Below are positions 43,822 to 53,018 of a stretch of DNA of 64,000 nt, piece after piece. The DNA is from Mycolicibacterium moriokaense (GTDB lineage: Bacteria; Actinomycetota; Actinomycetes; Mycobacteriales; Mycobacteriaceae). The number at the start of each line of letters is the position of its first letter. The stretch's first letter is position 1. The translations under genes were made by a program, and so were the position numbers. Where the stretch lies: NCBI RefSeq assembly GCF_003201655.1, contig NZ_QJJU01000014.1, forward strand, positions 93,509 to 157,508, in the 5' to 3' direction. The notes beneath the pieces are model-generated. The model was not told the DNA's origin, ran no database searches, and was given only the letters and a program-made list of their open reading frames with translations.

Positions 43822-44436
43822 ATGGCACATCTGCTGTTCGTCCGTCCGGCAGATGACAGCGCAGCCGGCCAAATCGCGACCTTGGGCCAAGCCATCCGAC
43901 TTCTAGCGACCGCCTTCACAACCACTGATCTGTATGGGCTGCAGGCTAATCGGGTAAATGTCGACGTTGAGCTACCCAACGCAACGAGCCTTTTTTACTT
44001 CGGCCACGGCAGCCCCGCGGAGCTCGTCGCAAACGGAGCAGCTCTCGTCGACCAGCAGAACGTCGGCTCACTCGGGGGCGGAATTGTCGTGGCAATTGCG
44101 TGCTATGCCGCAATCATCCTCGGTCCACAGGCAGTCCAGACCCCAAGCGTCGAGGCCTTCCTCGGCTTCGACGACGAGTTTGGGTTCCCCCTGTTGGCCC
44201 CGGCGCCGATGGCAATGGGCGTGATCGACGGACTGCGCGGGCTACTGACCCAAGGCGACGACATCGGTTCGGCAGCCGATGAGCTGCGCCAGGGGTTCGC
44301 CCGAGCGAAAGTGGACTACAAGACCAACGGGTCGAATTACGGGCTGAGCAGATCCGATGCCCGGACCGCGTGGCTGTACGCAAAATCCAATCAACACAGC
44401 GTCTGCCTGTATGGGGATACCTCAGCGAAACTGTAG
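43822..44436 (+). CDS. CHAT/caspase-like cysteine protease (minimal domain)
   Basis: This 204-aa protein is essentially only the protease fold. The catalytic pair sits in typical surroundings: LFYFGHGSPAEL (His62) and GIVVAIACYAAIILG (Cys94), with VEAFLGFDDEFGFP and an Asp-rich loop after. CHAT proteases are caspase relatives that, in bacteria, cleave partner proteins in defence (for example TPR-CHAT of type III-E CRISPR and proteases beside bacterial gasdermins). No sensor domain is fused, so activation must come through another protein. The partner gene follows after 10 bp. Confidence 0.75.
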   Translation: MAHLLFVRPADDSAAGQIATLGQAIRLLATAFTTTDLYGLQANRVNVDVELPNATSLFYFGHGSPAELVANGAALVDQQNVGSLGGGIVVAIACYAAIILGPQAVQTPSVEAFLGFDDEFGFPLLAPAPMAMGVIDGLRGLLTQGDDIGSAADELRQGFARAKVDYKTNGSNYGLSRSDARTAWLYAKSNQHSVCLYGDTSAKL

Positions 44437-44446
44437 GAGAGCCCCG

Positions 44447-45193
44447 ATGGCCATCATCACCAGCGGTTCACTGGCTGACTTCTCGATCACACCGACTGAC
44501 GGTGCCTACAAGTCGATGGCGGCCGCCGATGAGATTGATAGTTTCGGTGTGTTGGCCGAGGTTACCCGCGATGCCCCCGCCGATCTGTTCAAGTTCGACG
44601 TTTCGGCCGAATCCCGTGGACTTGGGCTGGCTAGTCTGCGCCTCGAGAAGGGTTTCCAGAACTTTCTCGCCCGGCTGTTCAACAAGACCAGCGACATTTA
44701 CTTCCTCGCCTGGTGCTGGGACATGAGCGGCGCACCGGCGACGGTGTACCCGGATGCGGCTGCTGCGCCCACAAGCGTGCTGATCCCCATGGAGGCCGGG
44801 CAAGTCCGCCAATTCATGGGTGCCGGCGTGCTCCTCTTCCCAGCCCGGCCTGTGACGGCGGGCCTCGCGGTACGGATCCAGATCTGGGAATCGGCCCAAG
44901 GTACGCGCGATTTCGGCAAAACGTTGTCAGCGGTGGCCGACGTCATCCAGAAGAGCAAGCTCAACTCGCTCCTAACGATGATCGGGATGGTTACGGGTGT
45001 GGCGACGGCCACCGTGGCATTGGTCGAACAGGCGGCACTGGAGCTTGGCAAGGCGGTTGGTGACGTACTGCAGGCGAGCAGCGACGATTACGTCGATTTC
45101 TACGAGGGTTACTTTCCCGCGGCCGAGGCCTGGAACCATGGCGACGTCGCATATCCGGGTCGAGCGAGCGAGATCAACCTCAACCGGTTCTGA
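44447..45193 (+). CDS. Putative membrane-active partner of the CHAT protease
   Basis: This 248-aa protein has GGAGAG before its ATG. The first 150 residues look beta-rich (DIYFLAWCWDMSGAPATVYP, FMGAGVLLFPARPVTAGLAV, RIQIWESAQG). A hydrophobic helical stretch follows at about 173-210 (LNSLLTMIGMVTGVATATVA, LVEQAALELGKAVGDVL), then a Tyr/Asp-rich end (DDYVDFYEGYFPA). No signal peptide is present, so the hydrophobic part may be exposed only after cleavage or a conformational change. I do not recognise a gasdermin or other named effector fold. Its 3' end faces eccA 11 bp away. Confidence 0.6.
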   Translation: MAIITSGSLADFSITPTDGAYKSMAAADEIDSFGVLAEVTRDAPADLFKFDVSAESRGLGLASLRLEKGFQNFLARLFNKTSDIYFLAWCWDMSGAPATVYPDAAAAPTSVLIPMEAGQVRQFMGAGVLLFPARPVTAGLAVRIQIWESAQGTRDFGKTLSAVADVIQKSKLNSLLTMIGMVTGVATATVALVEQAALELGKAVGDVLQASSDDYVDFYEGYFPAAEAWNHGDVAYPGRASEINLNRF

Positions 45194-45204
45194 GCGTCTG
45201 CGTC

Positions 45205-46959
45205 TCATGCCAGCGCCGACGCCAACGCCCGCGCCATGTCGTCAGAGTTGACCACTAGCACCGACGGATCAGACTTGGCCAACTCCGCCAACTCGGCTGG
45301 CGCTACAGTGTGCAACCGCCGGGCCCGTTCACGCTTGCAGGCGATAACCACCTTGCGCGCATACCGTCCGTTACCGGCGACATCCAACGCTGTCCCGGAA
45401 TCCGTTGGCAGCGAACGCAACCGAGCGGCCTCGGCGTCCAGCAACGGCCAGGCGTCCTCACCGATGGCGATCTTCTCCTTGCCGGCGATATGCCTCCCGA
45501 TAGAAACGATCTCATCAGCCGAATACGATTCGAACGTCAGGGTGAAGTGAAACCGCGATGCCAAACCCGGGTTCGCGGCGAGGAATCGGCGCATCTCGAC
45601 CGGGTATCCGGCGACGATGACGACGAGCTGGTCGCGGAAGTCCTCCATGTACTTCAGCAGCGTGTTGATGGCGTCCTTGCCGAACGAATGTCCCTCGTGT
45701 TCGGGCACCAGCCGGTAGGCCTCGTCGATGAACAACACCCCGCCCAGCGCTTCCTCGCAGACCTCTTTCATCCGCTGGGCGGTCTGGGAGACGTAGCCGA
45801 CGACGAGGTCCTCCTCGGTGACCTCCATGACGTCGGGCCGCTGAATTTTGCCCAGCCCGAACAGGATTTCGGCGACGATGCGCGCGAAGCTGGTCTTGGC
45901 GGTGCCCGGCGGGCCTTCCAACACCATGTGGTTCTCGTTCGTTGACGAGGTCTCTTCGCCCTGGGCGGCCAGCAGCTGGTCGATCTGGATCTCGGTGCGC
46001 CACACCGCGATCTGCTCCTTGGGACCCTCCAGTCCGATCAACTCGTCCAGCCGCGCCTGCGCGCGCGCCAACACATCGGCCTGCTCAGCAGCCAACGCCG
46101 CAGCGTCGCGCGTCGACCGCGACACCTCAGTAGCCGGGTCCCACGGGTCGGTGCGGGTGGCGATGGTGTCGGCATCGGTGACGATCAGCCGGTAGCTCGG
46201 GTTGTCCAACGCCTGACGGGCCGGCTCCAGCAGCTGCCCGTTCACCACCGCACCCCGAAACGAAGCCCGCGCCCCCTCCTCGTCGCCCAACTCCCTCTGA
46301 CACCACCCCCGCGTCAGCGCGACATCGGCGGCGACGTAGGCGTTGTCGGGCGCAAGCCGGGCGGTGAGCTCCAGCGCCGCCTGGAACTGCCCGAGGCTGG
46401 CCGCCGCGGCCGCCGACATCGACACCACCGCCACCGACACGGCGTCGAGCACATACGTGGCGTTGGCCGGTGGACACACGGCGGTGGCCGAGCGCAGGTC
46501 GGGCCAGCGGCGGGTCTGGTGGAACAGGCACGCGGTGATGAACTGATGCCACTGCGCGGCCTGGGTATCGGCGGTGATGATCGGGTCGTCGAGAAGCGAC
46601 ACCGCGTCGTCGTAGCGCCGCGCGGCGATCAGCGCCGCGGCGTAGGCCAGCCCGATGGTGGCGCGCGACCACACCGGCACCGTGATGTACAACGGCGCGG
46701 CGATCTGCGCGTAGAGGTCGCCGTCGTTCAGCCCGATGCGCCGGGTCTCGCGGTACAGCGCCCGCGAGTTCTCGTGAGCGGCCGCGAGCGTCTCCAGATC
46801 GTGGTCGCCACACGCCATCCGGCCCAGCCACGCATCCGACATGCTCGGGTTGTCGCGGGTGACTGCGGTGAAGGCGATGCGCGCGCGAGCCATGTCGCCG
46901 GATCGGTAGGCCTCCATCGCGGCGTCGAAGGCGCGGCGCTGTTCGGTCGGCGAGGTCAT
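45205..46959 (-). CDS. eccA: EccA-type AAA+ ATPase of ESX systems
   Basis: This 584-aa CbxX/CfqX-type AAA+ protein has an N-terminal TPR-like half (DAAMEAYRSGDMARARIAF...) and a C-terminal ATPase: Walker A LEGPPGTAKTSFARIVAEIL, Walker B GGVLFIDEAYRL, then GKDAINTLLKYMEDFRDQLV and the sensor arginine region NPGLASRFHFTL. EccA proteins act in the cytosol on ESX substrates. No eccB, C, D, E or mycP lies in this window; instead it leads into T4SS genes on the same strand. This pairing is known from mycobacterial conjugative plasmids where ESX and T4SS genes cooperate. Confidence 0.85.
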   Translation of the reverse strand: MTSPTEQRRAFDAAMEAYRSGDMARARIAFTAVTRDNPSMSDAWLGRMACGDHDLETLAAAHENSRALYRETRRIGLNDGDLYAQIAAPLYITVPVWSRATIGLAYAAALIAARRYDDAVSLLDDPIITADTQAAQWHQFITACLFHQTRRWPDLRSATAVCPPANATYVLDAVSVAVVSMSAAAAASLGQFQAALELTARLAPDNAYVAADVALTRGWCQRELGDEEGARASFRGAVVNGQLLEPARQALDNPSYRLIVTDADTIATRTDPWDPATEVSRSTRDAAALAAEQADVLARAQARLDELIGLEGPKEQIAVWRTEIQIDQLLAAQGEETSSTNENHMVLEGPPGTAKTSFARIVAEILFGLGKIQRPDVMEVTEEDLVVGYVSQTAQRMKEVCEEALGGVLFIDEAYRLVPEHEGHSFGKDAINTLLKYMEDFRDQLVVIVAGYPVEMRRFLAANPGLASRFHFTLTFESYSADEIVSIGRHIAGKEKIAIGEDAWPLLDAEAARLRSLPTDSGTALDVAGNGRYARKVVIACKRERARRLHTVAPAELAELAKSDPSVLVVNSDDMARALASALA

Positions 46960-46984
46960 CGGTGGTGTCTGAGCTCCTGGGTCG

Positions 46985-48928
46985 CTATGTGTCGAGGTCG
47001 ACGGTAGTCGGTGGCGGCGGGTCGGCGTCGTCGTCGGGTGGCGGTTCGTCGTCGGGCGGGGGCTCGGGCAGCGGCACGGGTCCGCCGTATCCAGTCTCGA
47101 CCATCGGGGGCACTACAGGTACGTCGATGTTGGTGGGCGCGGACGGCCCAGACGTCGAGTCCGGTTGCGCTGCCGCGCGTCGCGTTGGCGACCGTCCCCG
47201 ACGACGTGGAGATTCAACGCCACCACCACGCCCGTCACCCATCGCCGCCATCGCCGCGAGGTCACCGAAACCGGCCAGATCCGCGCTCGCGATGCCGTCA
47301 CCCGCCGCGGCCCCACCACCGCCCGCTCCCCCGCCGCCAGGTTGGGCCTGAACCCCCGAAACGTCACCCCCTGGCACCGGGTCGAAGCCCGGCTGCGGCG
47401 CACCGTGCACTGCACCCGCGGTATTGGCCTCGGCCTCCATCCGCTCCCACGGCGTCAACTCGCCGCGCGAGGAGGACCGGCGGCGCAACCCACGCGCGCC
47501 GGCCACCGCGGCCGTGCCGACGCCGCCGACCGCGGCGCTCACCCCCATGCCGACGGCCACGCCGGCCGCCTGCCGAAGCAGTCCGCCGCCGCCCGGGCGC
47601 CCGGACAGGTCGGCCCGGATGTGCCGCAACAGCAGCAGCGCGACGACCGCGACACCACCCATCATCAGCACGTGCGCGAACGGGTTGGTGCCGCCGAGTT
47701 CGGCCGGCAGCGGCGCGGACACGATCCGCTGCACCGCCAGCCCGATCACGCTGACGTAGACGATGTAGACCAGCACCTCGACGCCGTGGCGGAAGAACTG
47801 CCACACCACCTCGGCCGCCCGCCGTCGGGGCGCACCGGGGATCGCACCCAGCCACAGGGTGGGAAGCAGGATGACCGTCGTCCAGATCGCCTTGACCGAC
47901 ACCTTCAGCACGGTCCAGCCCGAGACCACCATGAAGACCGCCAGCAGCCCGGCGGCGGCCACGAACACCAGTCCCACCCAGATATTCGTGCCGTCGAGGT
48001 GCTGGGCGAAGAACACGGCCGCGCGGTCCCCGCAGCCGGCCATCGCCTGGATCGGGCCGTCGGGCCGACCGCGGATCACCGCCAGCGACCACGCGGCCCC
48101 GCAGCCACCTATCCGGTCCACAACGTGCCCGAAGTTCCACAACTGCAGCGGCTCTCGCACCGTGTGCGTGATCAGACTCGCCGTCAGCGTATCGACCTGC
48201 CCCGACCCCGGAGACCCGGCCAGCGCGCCGTTGTGAGTGGCTGCCGAGGCCACCGAGAACCCGACGCGGCGCGCGAACGCCAACAGCCCATCGGGCCCGT
48301 ACATCAGCCCGGCCGGGTCATCGAAGATCGCCACCGACGCCGCAGGCATCGTCAACGCGATGCCGATCATCGTCCAACCACGGCCCGCCTCACCGCGTTT
48401 CACGGTCACCGCGCCGGCGAACACCCCGATCGGCACCGCGACCAGCAGCAGACCCAGCGCGGTGGTGACTTGGATGACCGCACCGGCGATGGCGCGGGCG
48501 ATCTCGCCGATCACGGTCAGCCAGTACGTGGACACGGTGACCTTGAGCAGCCACAGCGCCATCGCGACGATGCCGATGAACAGGCCTGCCTCGCCGGTGA
48601 GAATGTTGGCGGCAGCGACATTGGCCAGCAGCCCGGCCAGCACATTGCTCATCCACGGCATCCACGTACCGGGATTCCAGCTGAGATCGGTTGCCGCCGC
48701 CGCGATCTGGTCGGGCACCGCCGCCAGAGCGAGGTAATAGTCGCCGATCGGCACGCCGTAGGTGTCGCGCAAACCCGTCCAGTTCAGCACCATCAGGTTG
48801 GTGGACGCGCTGGCCCGCGGCGCCAAGCACACCGCGATGATCGCCAAGGTCTGCACCGCCGCGGCCAGCAGCACTGGTCGGCCCAGCCGCGGATGATCGG
48901 CGTACCACACGTACAGCCGGGCAATCAT
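46985..48928 (-). CDS. VirB6/TrbL-like T4SS membrane protein
   Basis: This 647-aa polytopic protein has a first helix that may act as a signal (LLAAAVQTLAIIAVCLAPRASA), several more helices (LFIGIVAMALWLLKVTVSTY; LGLLLVAVPIGVFAGAVTV; IWVGLVFVAAAGLLAVFMVV; FAHVLMMGGVAVVALLLL), and a long Pro/Gly/Asp-rich cytoplasmic tail. This is the layout of VirB6/TrbL channel proteins of actinobacterial T4SS. Its start overlaps the VirB4-like stop by 4 bp. Confidence 0.75.
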   Translation of the reverse strand: MIARLYVWYADHPRLGRPVLLAAAVQTLAIIAVCLAPRASASTNLMVLNWTGLRDTYGVPIGDYYLALAAVPDQIAAAATDLSWNPGTWMPWMSNVLAGLLANVAAANILTGEAGLFIGIVAMALWLLKVTVSTYWLTVIGEIARAIAGAVIQVTTALGLLLVAVPIGVFAGAVTVKRGEAGRGWTMIGIALTMPAASVAIFDDPAGLMYGPDGLLAFARRVGFSVASAATHNGALAGSPGSGQVDTLTASLITHTVREPLQLWNFGHVVDRIGGCGAAWSLAVIRGRPDGPIQAMAGCGDRAAVFFAQHLDGTNIWVGLVFVAAAGLLAVFMVVSGWTVLKVSVKAIWTTVILLPTLWLGAIPGAPRRRAAEVVWQFFRHGVEVLVYIVYVSVIGLAVQRIVSAPLPAELGGTNPFAHVLMMGGVAVVALLLLRHIRADLSGRPGGGGLLRQAAGVAVGMGVSAAVGGVGTAAVAGARGLRRRSSSRGELTPWERMEAEANTAGAVHGAPQPGFDPVPGGDVSGVQAQPGGGGAGGGGAAAGDGIASADLAGFGDLAAMAAMGDGRGGGVESPRRRGRSPTRRAAAQPDSTSGPSAPTNIDVPVVPPMVETGYGGPVPLPEPPPDDEPPPDDDADPPPPTTVDLDT

Positions 48929-51453
48929 CGCGCCGCAGTCCAGCGGCGCGGGTTGGTGTCCAGCGCGGCGGCCAGCGCAGCGGTGGGCGCGGAAAACAGC
49001 CCCACCTTGCCGAACCCGCCGAACTCATCGAGGAACCACGCCTCACCCTCGCGGCCGGGAATAACTGTGCCGTAACGACTGTCGATCCCGTCCTCGCCGT
49101 GATCGACCAGCCGCACCGGGCTGGTGTTCTCCACATAGTTTCTCAACAGCTCCGGGTGGCGATCCAGATCACGCCCACACCATTCCAGCGTGGCGCGCGC
49201 GAGCCGAGAGTCCTTGAACGCCAGACACAGCCGCTGATCGATGAACTCGTCTTCGAGCACAGCGAAGTCCTTGATCGGATGCTGGCTGATCCCGACGAAC
49301 CCGGTCTGGCTCTTGCGGCCCTGCCGGATGATCCGATTGCAGCATTTCTGCCCGCCGGGTGAATTCGTCAGCGGCGCGGCCTCTTCGACCACCAGCACGT
49401 CGGGCCGCTGCGGCCGGGAAAAGAAGATGCTCTGCGCCAGGTCGGCGGCCAGCCCGTAGATCGCCGCCCCCGCACGCTGCCGCGGCGTCGTCCGGTCGTG
49501 CAGATGCGCGACGTACTCTTCGTCGACGCTGGGCAGCTCGAGTCCGGCGGTGTTCCACACCACCGCGGCCGCACCCGACAGGTCGGCCACCGGCAGCGCC
49601 TCATCGAACAGGGCCCGCAGATGACTTTCGGTCCGCAACCCCTCCAACCCGACCAGCAGGTCGTCGTCGGCGCGGTCACGGCCCGACCGCAGATCCCGCA
49701 GGTAGCCGATCAACTGCCCCAGGCTGCCAATCCCGTGCGAATCGCGCGTCTCTGCCGCCAGGTGGCTGCGCAGCCGCGCGGCCTGCCTGCTCATCGCCGC
49801 ATAGCCCAACAGCGGCAGCAGGTGATCTACAGCGTGCTCGGCGGCCGCGTCGTAGGCGAAGATGCGCAGCGGGTCGATGCACATGCCGGGATCGGCCAGG
49901 TCGATCACCACCAGGTCGTCGACGTCGGCCAGTGCGCGCTGGTGTTCGCGCGGCTCCCCGGGATCGAAGACGTGCACACCTGCGCCCAGCGCCAGCCATG
50001 CCCGGATCAGCAGCTTGCCGATATGGGATTTGCCGCGCCCCGGTGATCCGCAGATCACCAGGTTGGCCGGGTTCTCCCGGTCGGGTGCGCCGAGCAGGTC
50101 GAGCAGCACGACATCGCGCAACCCGGGGCTGGTCAGGTTCATCCCCAGCGGCACACCGGTGTTGTTGCCGAGCCGGGCCGCCAGCAGCGGCACGAACTTG
50201 GCGAACCGCTCCGTCGTGGTGGGGTTGCGGAACTCCCCCAGCGCCGCCGCGCGCTCGGAGCCGGGGTTGAACGCTTTCCACAGCGTGGGCTGGCTGCCGC
50301 GCCAGCGCCGCGCCCCGATGTTCTGGCGCCGATACGCCCGGATGACCTGTGTGACAGCCGAATCAACGGTATCGGGGTCCGCGGCGGCCGCGGCGATGAC
50401 GATTGACGGGTTGACCCCACGTTCGGCCGCACCCCGTTTGAGTTCGGAGGCCAATTCCTTGCCCGACGCCAGCTTGCGGACCAGTTCGTCGTCGGAATCG
50501 GCGTGCCGGCCGCGCTGGCGGTACTGGTCGCGGATGTTGGTGATGACGTTCTGCGCCATCGACACCGCGGACTCAGCGGTGGTGAAGGTGGTGCTGATTG
50601 TCCAGTCCAGCGTGGTCTCGGGTGTGGTGAGGTCGTCGAGCACCTTGAACAGGGTCGAGCGCGGCCAGGCGATGCCGGTGTCGGGGAAGCTGTCCAGCGG
50701 GATGAGTGCCTGATAGGCGTCGGGCACACCGTCGTCGGTGTCGCGGTAGGTGCGCACGAACACATCGGCATCCGCGCGGGCGGCGCGCCACCGCCTACTG
50801 CGCAGCGACGCGGCGCCCGGATCGAAGTGCACCGGGGTGAACGCCGACGCCGGCAGGCTGGCATGCGGATCGTAGGGCTGCGACGGCAGCCGGTGACGCC
50901 ACACGCCGCGGCTGGCGGTGTAGTTCCAGTGCCACCAGATCTGTTCGGCCGACGCGGGTTTCGCGAAGAACGCACCGGGCAGCCCGCCAATCAGCTCAGC
51001 GGCCCGTTCTCGGTAGCCGGCGAGCGCGGCGTCGGTGTCTCTGTCGCGGCCGACCACGGTGTCCAGCAGCCGGCGTTGTTCGGTCTCCAGCGGGATCGAC
51101 AGCCAGTAAATCCGGCGCCGGGCTCGGTGCGCGGCGATCGCAGGCTCCCACATCCGGCAGTGCCGCACCCACGCGCCCGCCTCCCGCAGTCCTGAGTCAC
51201 CGCCGCGCAGCGCGTCGTGAGTGTGCAGCATCCGGCGCACCACCGTCCTGGCGTGCACCGGCACCGTCAACCCGCTGATCGAGGATCCCGACGGCAGAGC
51301 GCGCCACAAGTCGGCGTGATCGGCGGCGACGGCGTTCTGCCACTCCTCGGACAAGAAGATGAACGGAACACCCGACAGCAGGTACTCGGCATAGACGCCG
51401 GTAGCGGTCAGGCGCAGGTTGCCGACGACGACTCGTGGTGCCAGCGAGTCCAT
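48925..51453 (-). CDS. VirB4-like T4SS ATPase
   Basis: This 842-aa cytoplasmic ATPase has Walker A ICGSPGRGKSHIGKLL, a Walker B region PDVLVVEEAAPLTNSPGG and a conserved GFVGISQHPIKDF stretch. The N-terminal half resembles the CagE/TrbE/VirB part. It powers assembly and substrate movement in the T4SS. It sits between the VirB6-like gene and a short membrane gene that fits VirB3/PrgI position. Confidence 0.85.
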   Translation of the reverse strand: MDSLAPRVVVGNLRLTATGVYAEYLLSGVPFIFLSEEWQNAVAADHADLWRALPSGSSISGLTVPVHARTVVRRMLHTHDALRGGDSGLREAGAWVRHCRMWEPAIAAHRARRRIYWLSIPLETEQRRLLDTVVGRDRDTDAALAGYRERAAELIGGLPGAFFAKPASAEQIWWHWNYTASRGVWRHRLPSQPYDPHASLPASAFTPVHFDPGAASLRSRRWRAARADADVFVRTYRDTDDGVPDAYQALIPLDSFPDTGIAWPRSTLFKVLDDLTTPETTLDWTISTTFTTAESAVSMAQNVITNIRDQYRQRGRHADSDDELVRKLASGKELASELKRGAAERGVNPSIVIAAAAADPDTVDSAVTQVIRAYRRQNIGARRWRGSQPTLWKAFNPGSERAAALGEFRNPTTTERFAKFVPLLAARLGNNTGVPLGMNLTSPGLRDVVLLDLLGAPDRENPANLVICGSPGRGKSHIGKLLIRAWLALGAGVHVFDPGEPREHQRALADVDDLVVIDLADPGMCIDPLRIFAYDAAAEHAVDHLLPLLGYAAMSRQAARLRSHLAAETRDSHGIGSLGQLIGYLRDLRSGRDRADDDLLVGLEGLRTESHLRALFDEALPVADLSGAAAVVWNTAGLELPSVDEEYVAHLHDRTTPRQRAGAAIYGLAADLAQSIFFSRPQRPDVLVVEEAAPLTNSPGGQKCCNRIIRQGRKSQTGFVGISQHPIKDFAVLEDEFIDQRLCLAFKDSRLARATLEWCGRDLDRHPELLRNYVENTSPVRLVDHGEDGIDSRYGTVIPGREGEAWFLDEFGGFGKVGLFSAPTAALAAALDTNPRRWTAAR

Positions 51454-51454
51454 T

Positions 51455-51799
51455 TCAGCGACGCGTCCGGTGCGAGCACGACACCCGCGGACGGATGTCG
51501 GCGCAGAGCCAGCGCACCCGGGTGGTCAGCGTCGGGCGGGCGGCAGGCAGCTTGGACAGCAGCCACACCGCGGTGACGGTGAGTACCGCGCCGAGGATCA
51601 GGATGCGCAGGGCGTAGCCGCTGGCCAGGTTCGCGGTGACCGCCGCGCCGGTGAGGATGAACCCGATGACCGCGGCCGCGGCGTCGGGCGCGCGCCATTT
51701 CTCCTTGAACGGCAACGTGAATCCGTCGCCGGAGTCGCCGAGGTGAATGGTGACGCTGCGTTGGTCGGAGTAGATCTTGGCCGGGGTGTCGCCGCCCAT
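51455..51799 (-). CDS. Short T4SS membrane protein (VirB3/PrgI position)
   Basis: This 114-aa protein has two adjacent membrane helices (AAAAVIGFILTGAAVTANLA; LRILILGAVLTVTAVWLL) and short polar ends. Position directly before the VirB4-like gene, size and topology match VirB3/PrgI proteins. Sequence identity was not checked. Confidence 0.65.
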   Translation of the reverse strand: MGGDTPAKIYSDQRSVTIHLGDSGDGFTLPFKEKWRAPDAAAAVIGFILTGAAVTANLASGYALRILILGAVLTVTAVWLLSKLPAARPTLTTRVRWLCADIRPRVSCSHRTRR

Positions 51800-51800
51800 G

Positions 51801-52088
51801 TCACTGGCCCCACGGGCTGTCGACGTGCACGGTGTTGCGGATGCCGTGGTTGTTGAACTCGTGGGTGACCATCGCCGCGATGCCCACCGACAGCAGGATC
51901 AGCACCGAGAAGACGATGGTGCCGATCTGGGCGGTGATTCCCGAGCCGGCCCCCTCCTTGGCGTGCGTGCGGATCGCCGACACGGTGCCGATGACCAAGG
52001 CGACGGCCGCCAGAAAGCCGATGGTGGCGAACGCGAGGTCGGTGCCGGAGGTGAAGAGACCGCCCGCGGCCAGCGGCGTGGGTGACAT
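51801..52088 (-). CDS. Small two-helix membrane protein, VirB2-pilin-like
   Basis: This 95-aa protein has two hydrophobic segments (LAFATIGFLAAVALVIGTVS; ITAQIGTIVFSVLILLSVGI) with a short loop, like VirB2/TrbC pilins or holin-like T4SS proteins. AGGAG precedes the ATG. The start of the next gene is only one base after its stop. Confidence 0.6.
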   Translation of the reverse strand: MSPTPLAAGGLFTSGTDLAFATIGFLAAVALVIGTVSAIRTHAKEGAGSGITAQIGTIVFSVLILLSVGIAAMVTHEFNNHGIRNTVHVDSPWGQ

Positions 52089-52102
52089 GGTGGTTCTCCT
52101 GA

Positions 52103-53011
52103 TCAGTTATGTGGTGTACCAACGGGTTCGGGGTCCTCGCCGATCGCGGGTGTCAGGTCGATGCCGGCCACCATCCAGGTGCCGCCGCTGTTCTCGACGG
52201 TCAGCGGGTAGACGAGCGTGACGGTGGCGAACTGCGCGGTCTGGACGACGACGGTGGCCAGCACGTGCACCTGTGCGTCGGGTGCGGCGTTCTGCGGTAC
52301 CGGCCGATCCGCGGACAGCGTCGCGACGGTGGCGCTCTGGTATCCCGCGACCGGGGACAGCCCGGCGTCGGCGAGCACATAGCGGTCCAGGCCGGTGGTG
52401 GAGGTCAGGTAGGTGGACAGGAAACCGCGCACCAGCGCGTAGACCGGACTGTCGACGGACAGCCCCTGCGGGTAGGCAGTGCGGAAGTCGGCGCCGGGAC
52501 CGGGTCCGTTGATCCGGGCGGGCAGCGTCAGGGCGCGCGGCTGATAGTTCCACATTCCCACTGGCACTCGGTAGAACGCCCGGGTGGATTGCGCTGAGGC
52601 ATAGGGCCGTTCGGTGACCGACACCGTCGCGGCAAACACGTCGGCGTCGCCGGCCGTGCCAGTGTGGATGATCGAGACCACCTGCGGTGCGGTGACCACC
52701 GCCGCTGGGGTGCTCGGCAGCGTCAACGCGGGGTCGGGCAGGCTGATGAACCGCTGCAGTGCAGCGCGCTGTGCGGTGGTCGCGGTCAACCAGGTGACGA
52801 TGAAGTCGGACGCGAACGCACCGACCTGGTCGGCTTGGTTGCCGACGCGTTGGGCGATCCCGGCGATGTTGGGCCGCTCCGGTGCCAGGAACACCCGACA
52901 GCCGGCTGCCGCACCGAGCAGCGCCGCCGCGGCCAACGCAACGGTCGCCGCGCCGCGAGCGTGGCCGCGCCAACGCTGCAGCCGGTTTTCCCAGATCCGC
53001 GACAATGCCAC
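52103..53011 (-). CDS. TcpC-like conjugal transfer protein
   Basis: This 302-aa protein has a cytoplasmic basic start, one membrane helix (ATVALAAAALLGAAAGCRVF) and two NTF2-like repeats (DADVFAATVSVTERPYASA; DAQVHVLATVVVQTAQFATV, TLVYPLTVENSGGTWMVAGI). This is the TcpC/VirB8-like layout of Gram-positive T4SS. The GTG start follows the previous stop by 7 bp. Confidence 0.8.
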   Translation of the reverse strand: MALSRIWENRLQRWRGHARGAATVALAAAALLGAAAGCRVFLAPERPNIAGIAQRVGNQADQVGAFASDFIVTWLTATTAQRAALQRFISLPDPALTLPSTPAAVVTAPQVVSIIHTGTAGDADVFAATVSVTERPYASAQSTRAFYRVPVGMWNYQPRALTLPARINGPGPGADFRTAYPQGLSVDSPVYALVRGFLSTYLTSTTGLDRYVLADAGLSPVAGYQSATVATLSADRPVPQNAAPDAQVHVLATVVVQTAQFATVTLVYPLTVENSGGTWMVAGIDLTPAIGEDPEPVGTPHN

Positions 53012-53018
53012 CGGCCAC

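Noticed and set aside
47165..49075. 636-codon plus-strand frame opposite the VirB6-like gene
   Set aside because: His/Arg/Gln-rich shadow of a polytopic membrane protein on the other strand.
52107..53018. Second long minus-strand frame over the TcpC-like gene
   Set aside because: It is shifted relative to TcpC, very Arg-rich and without domain pattern.
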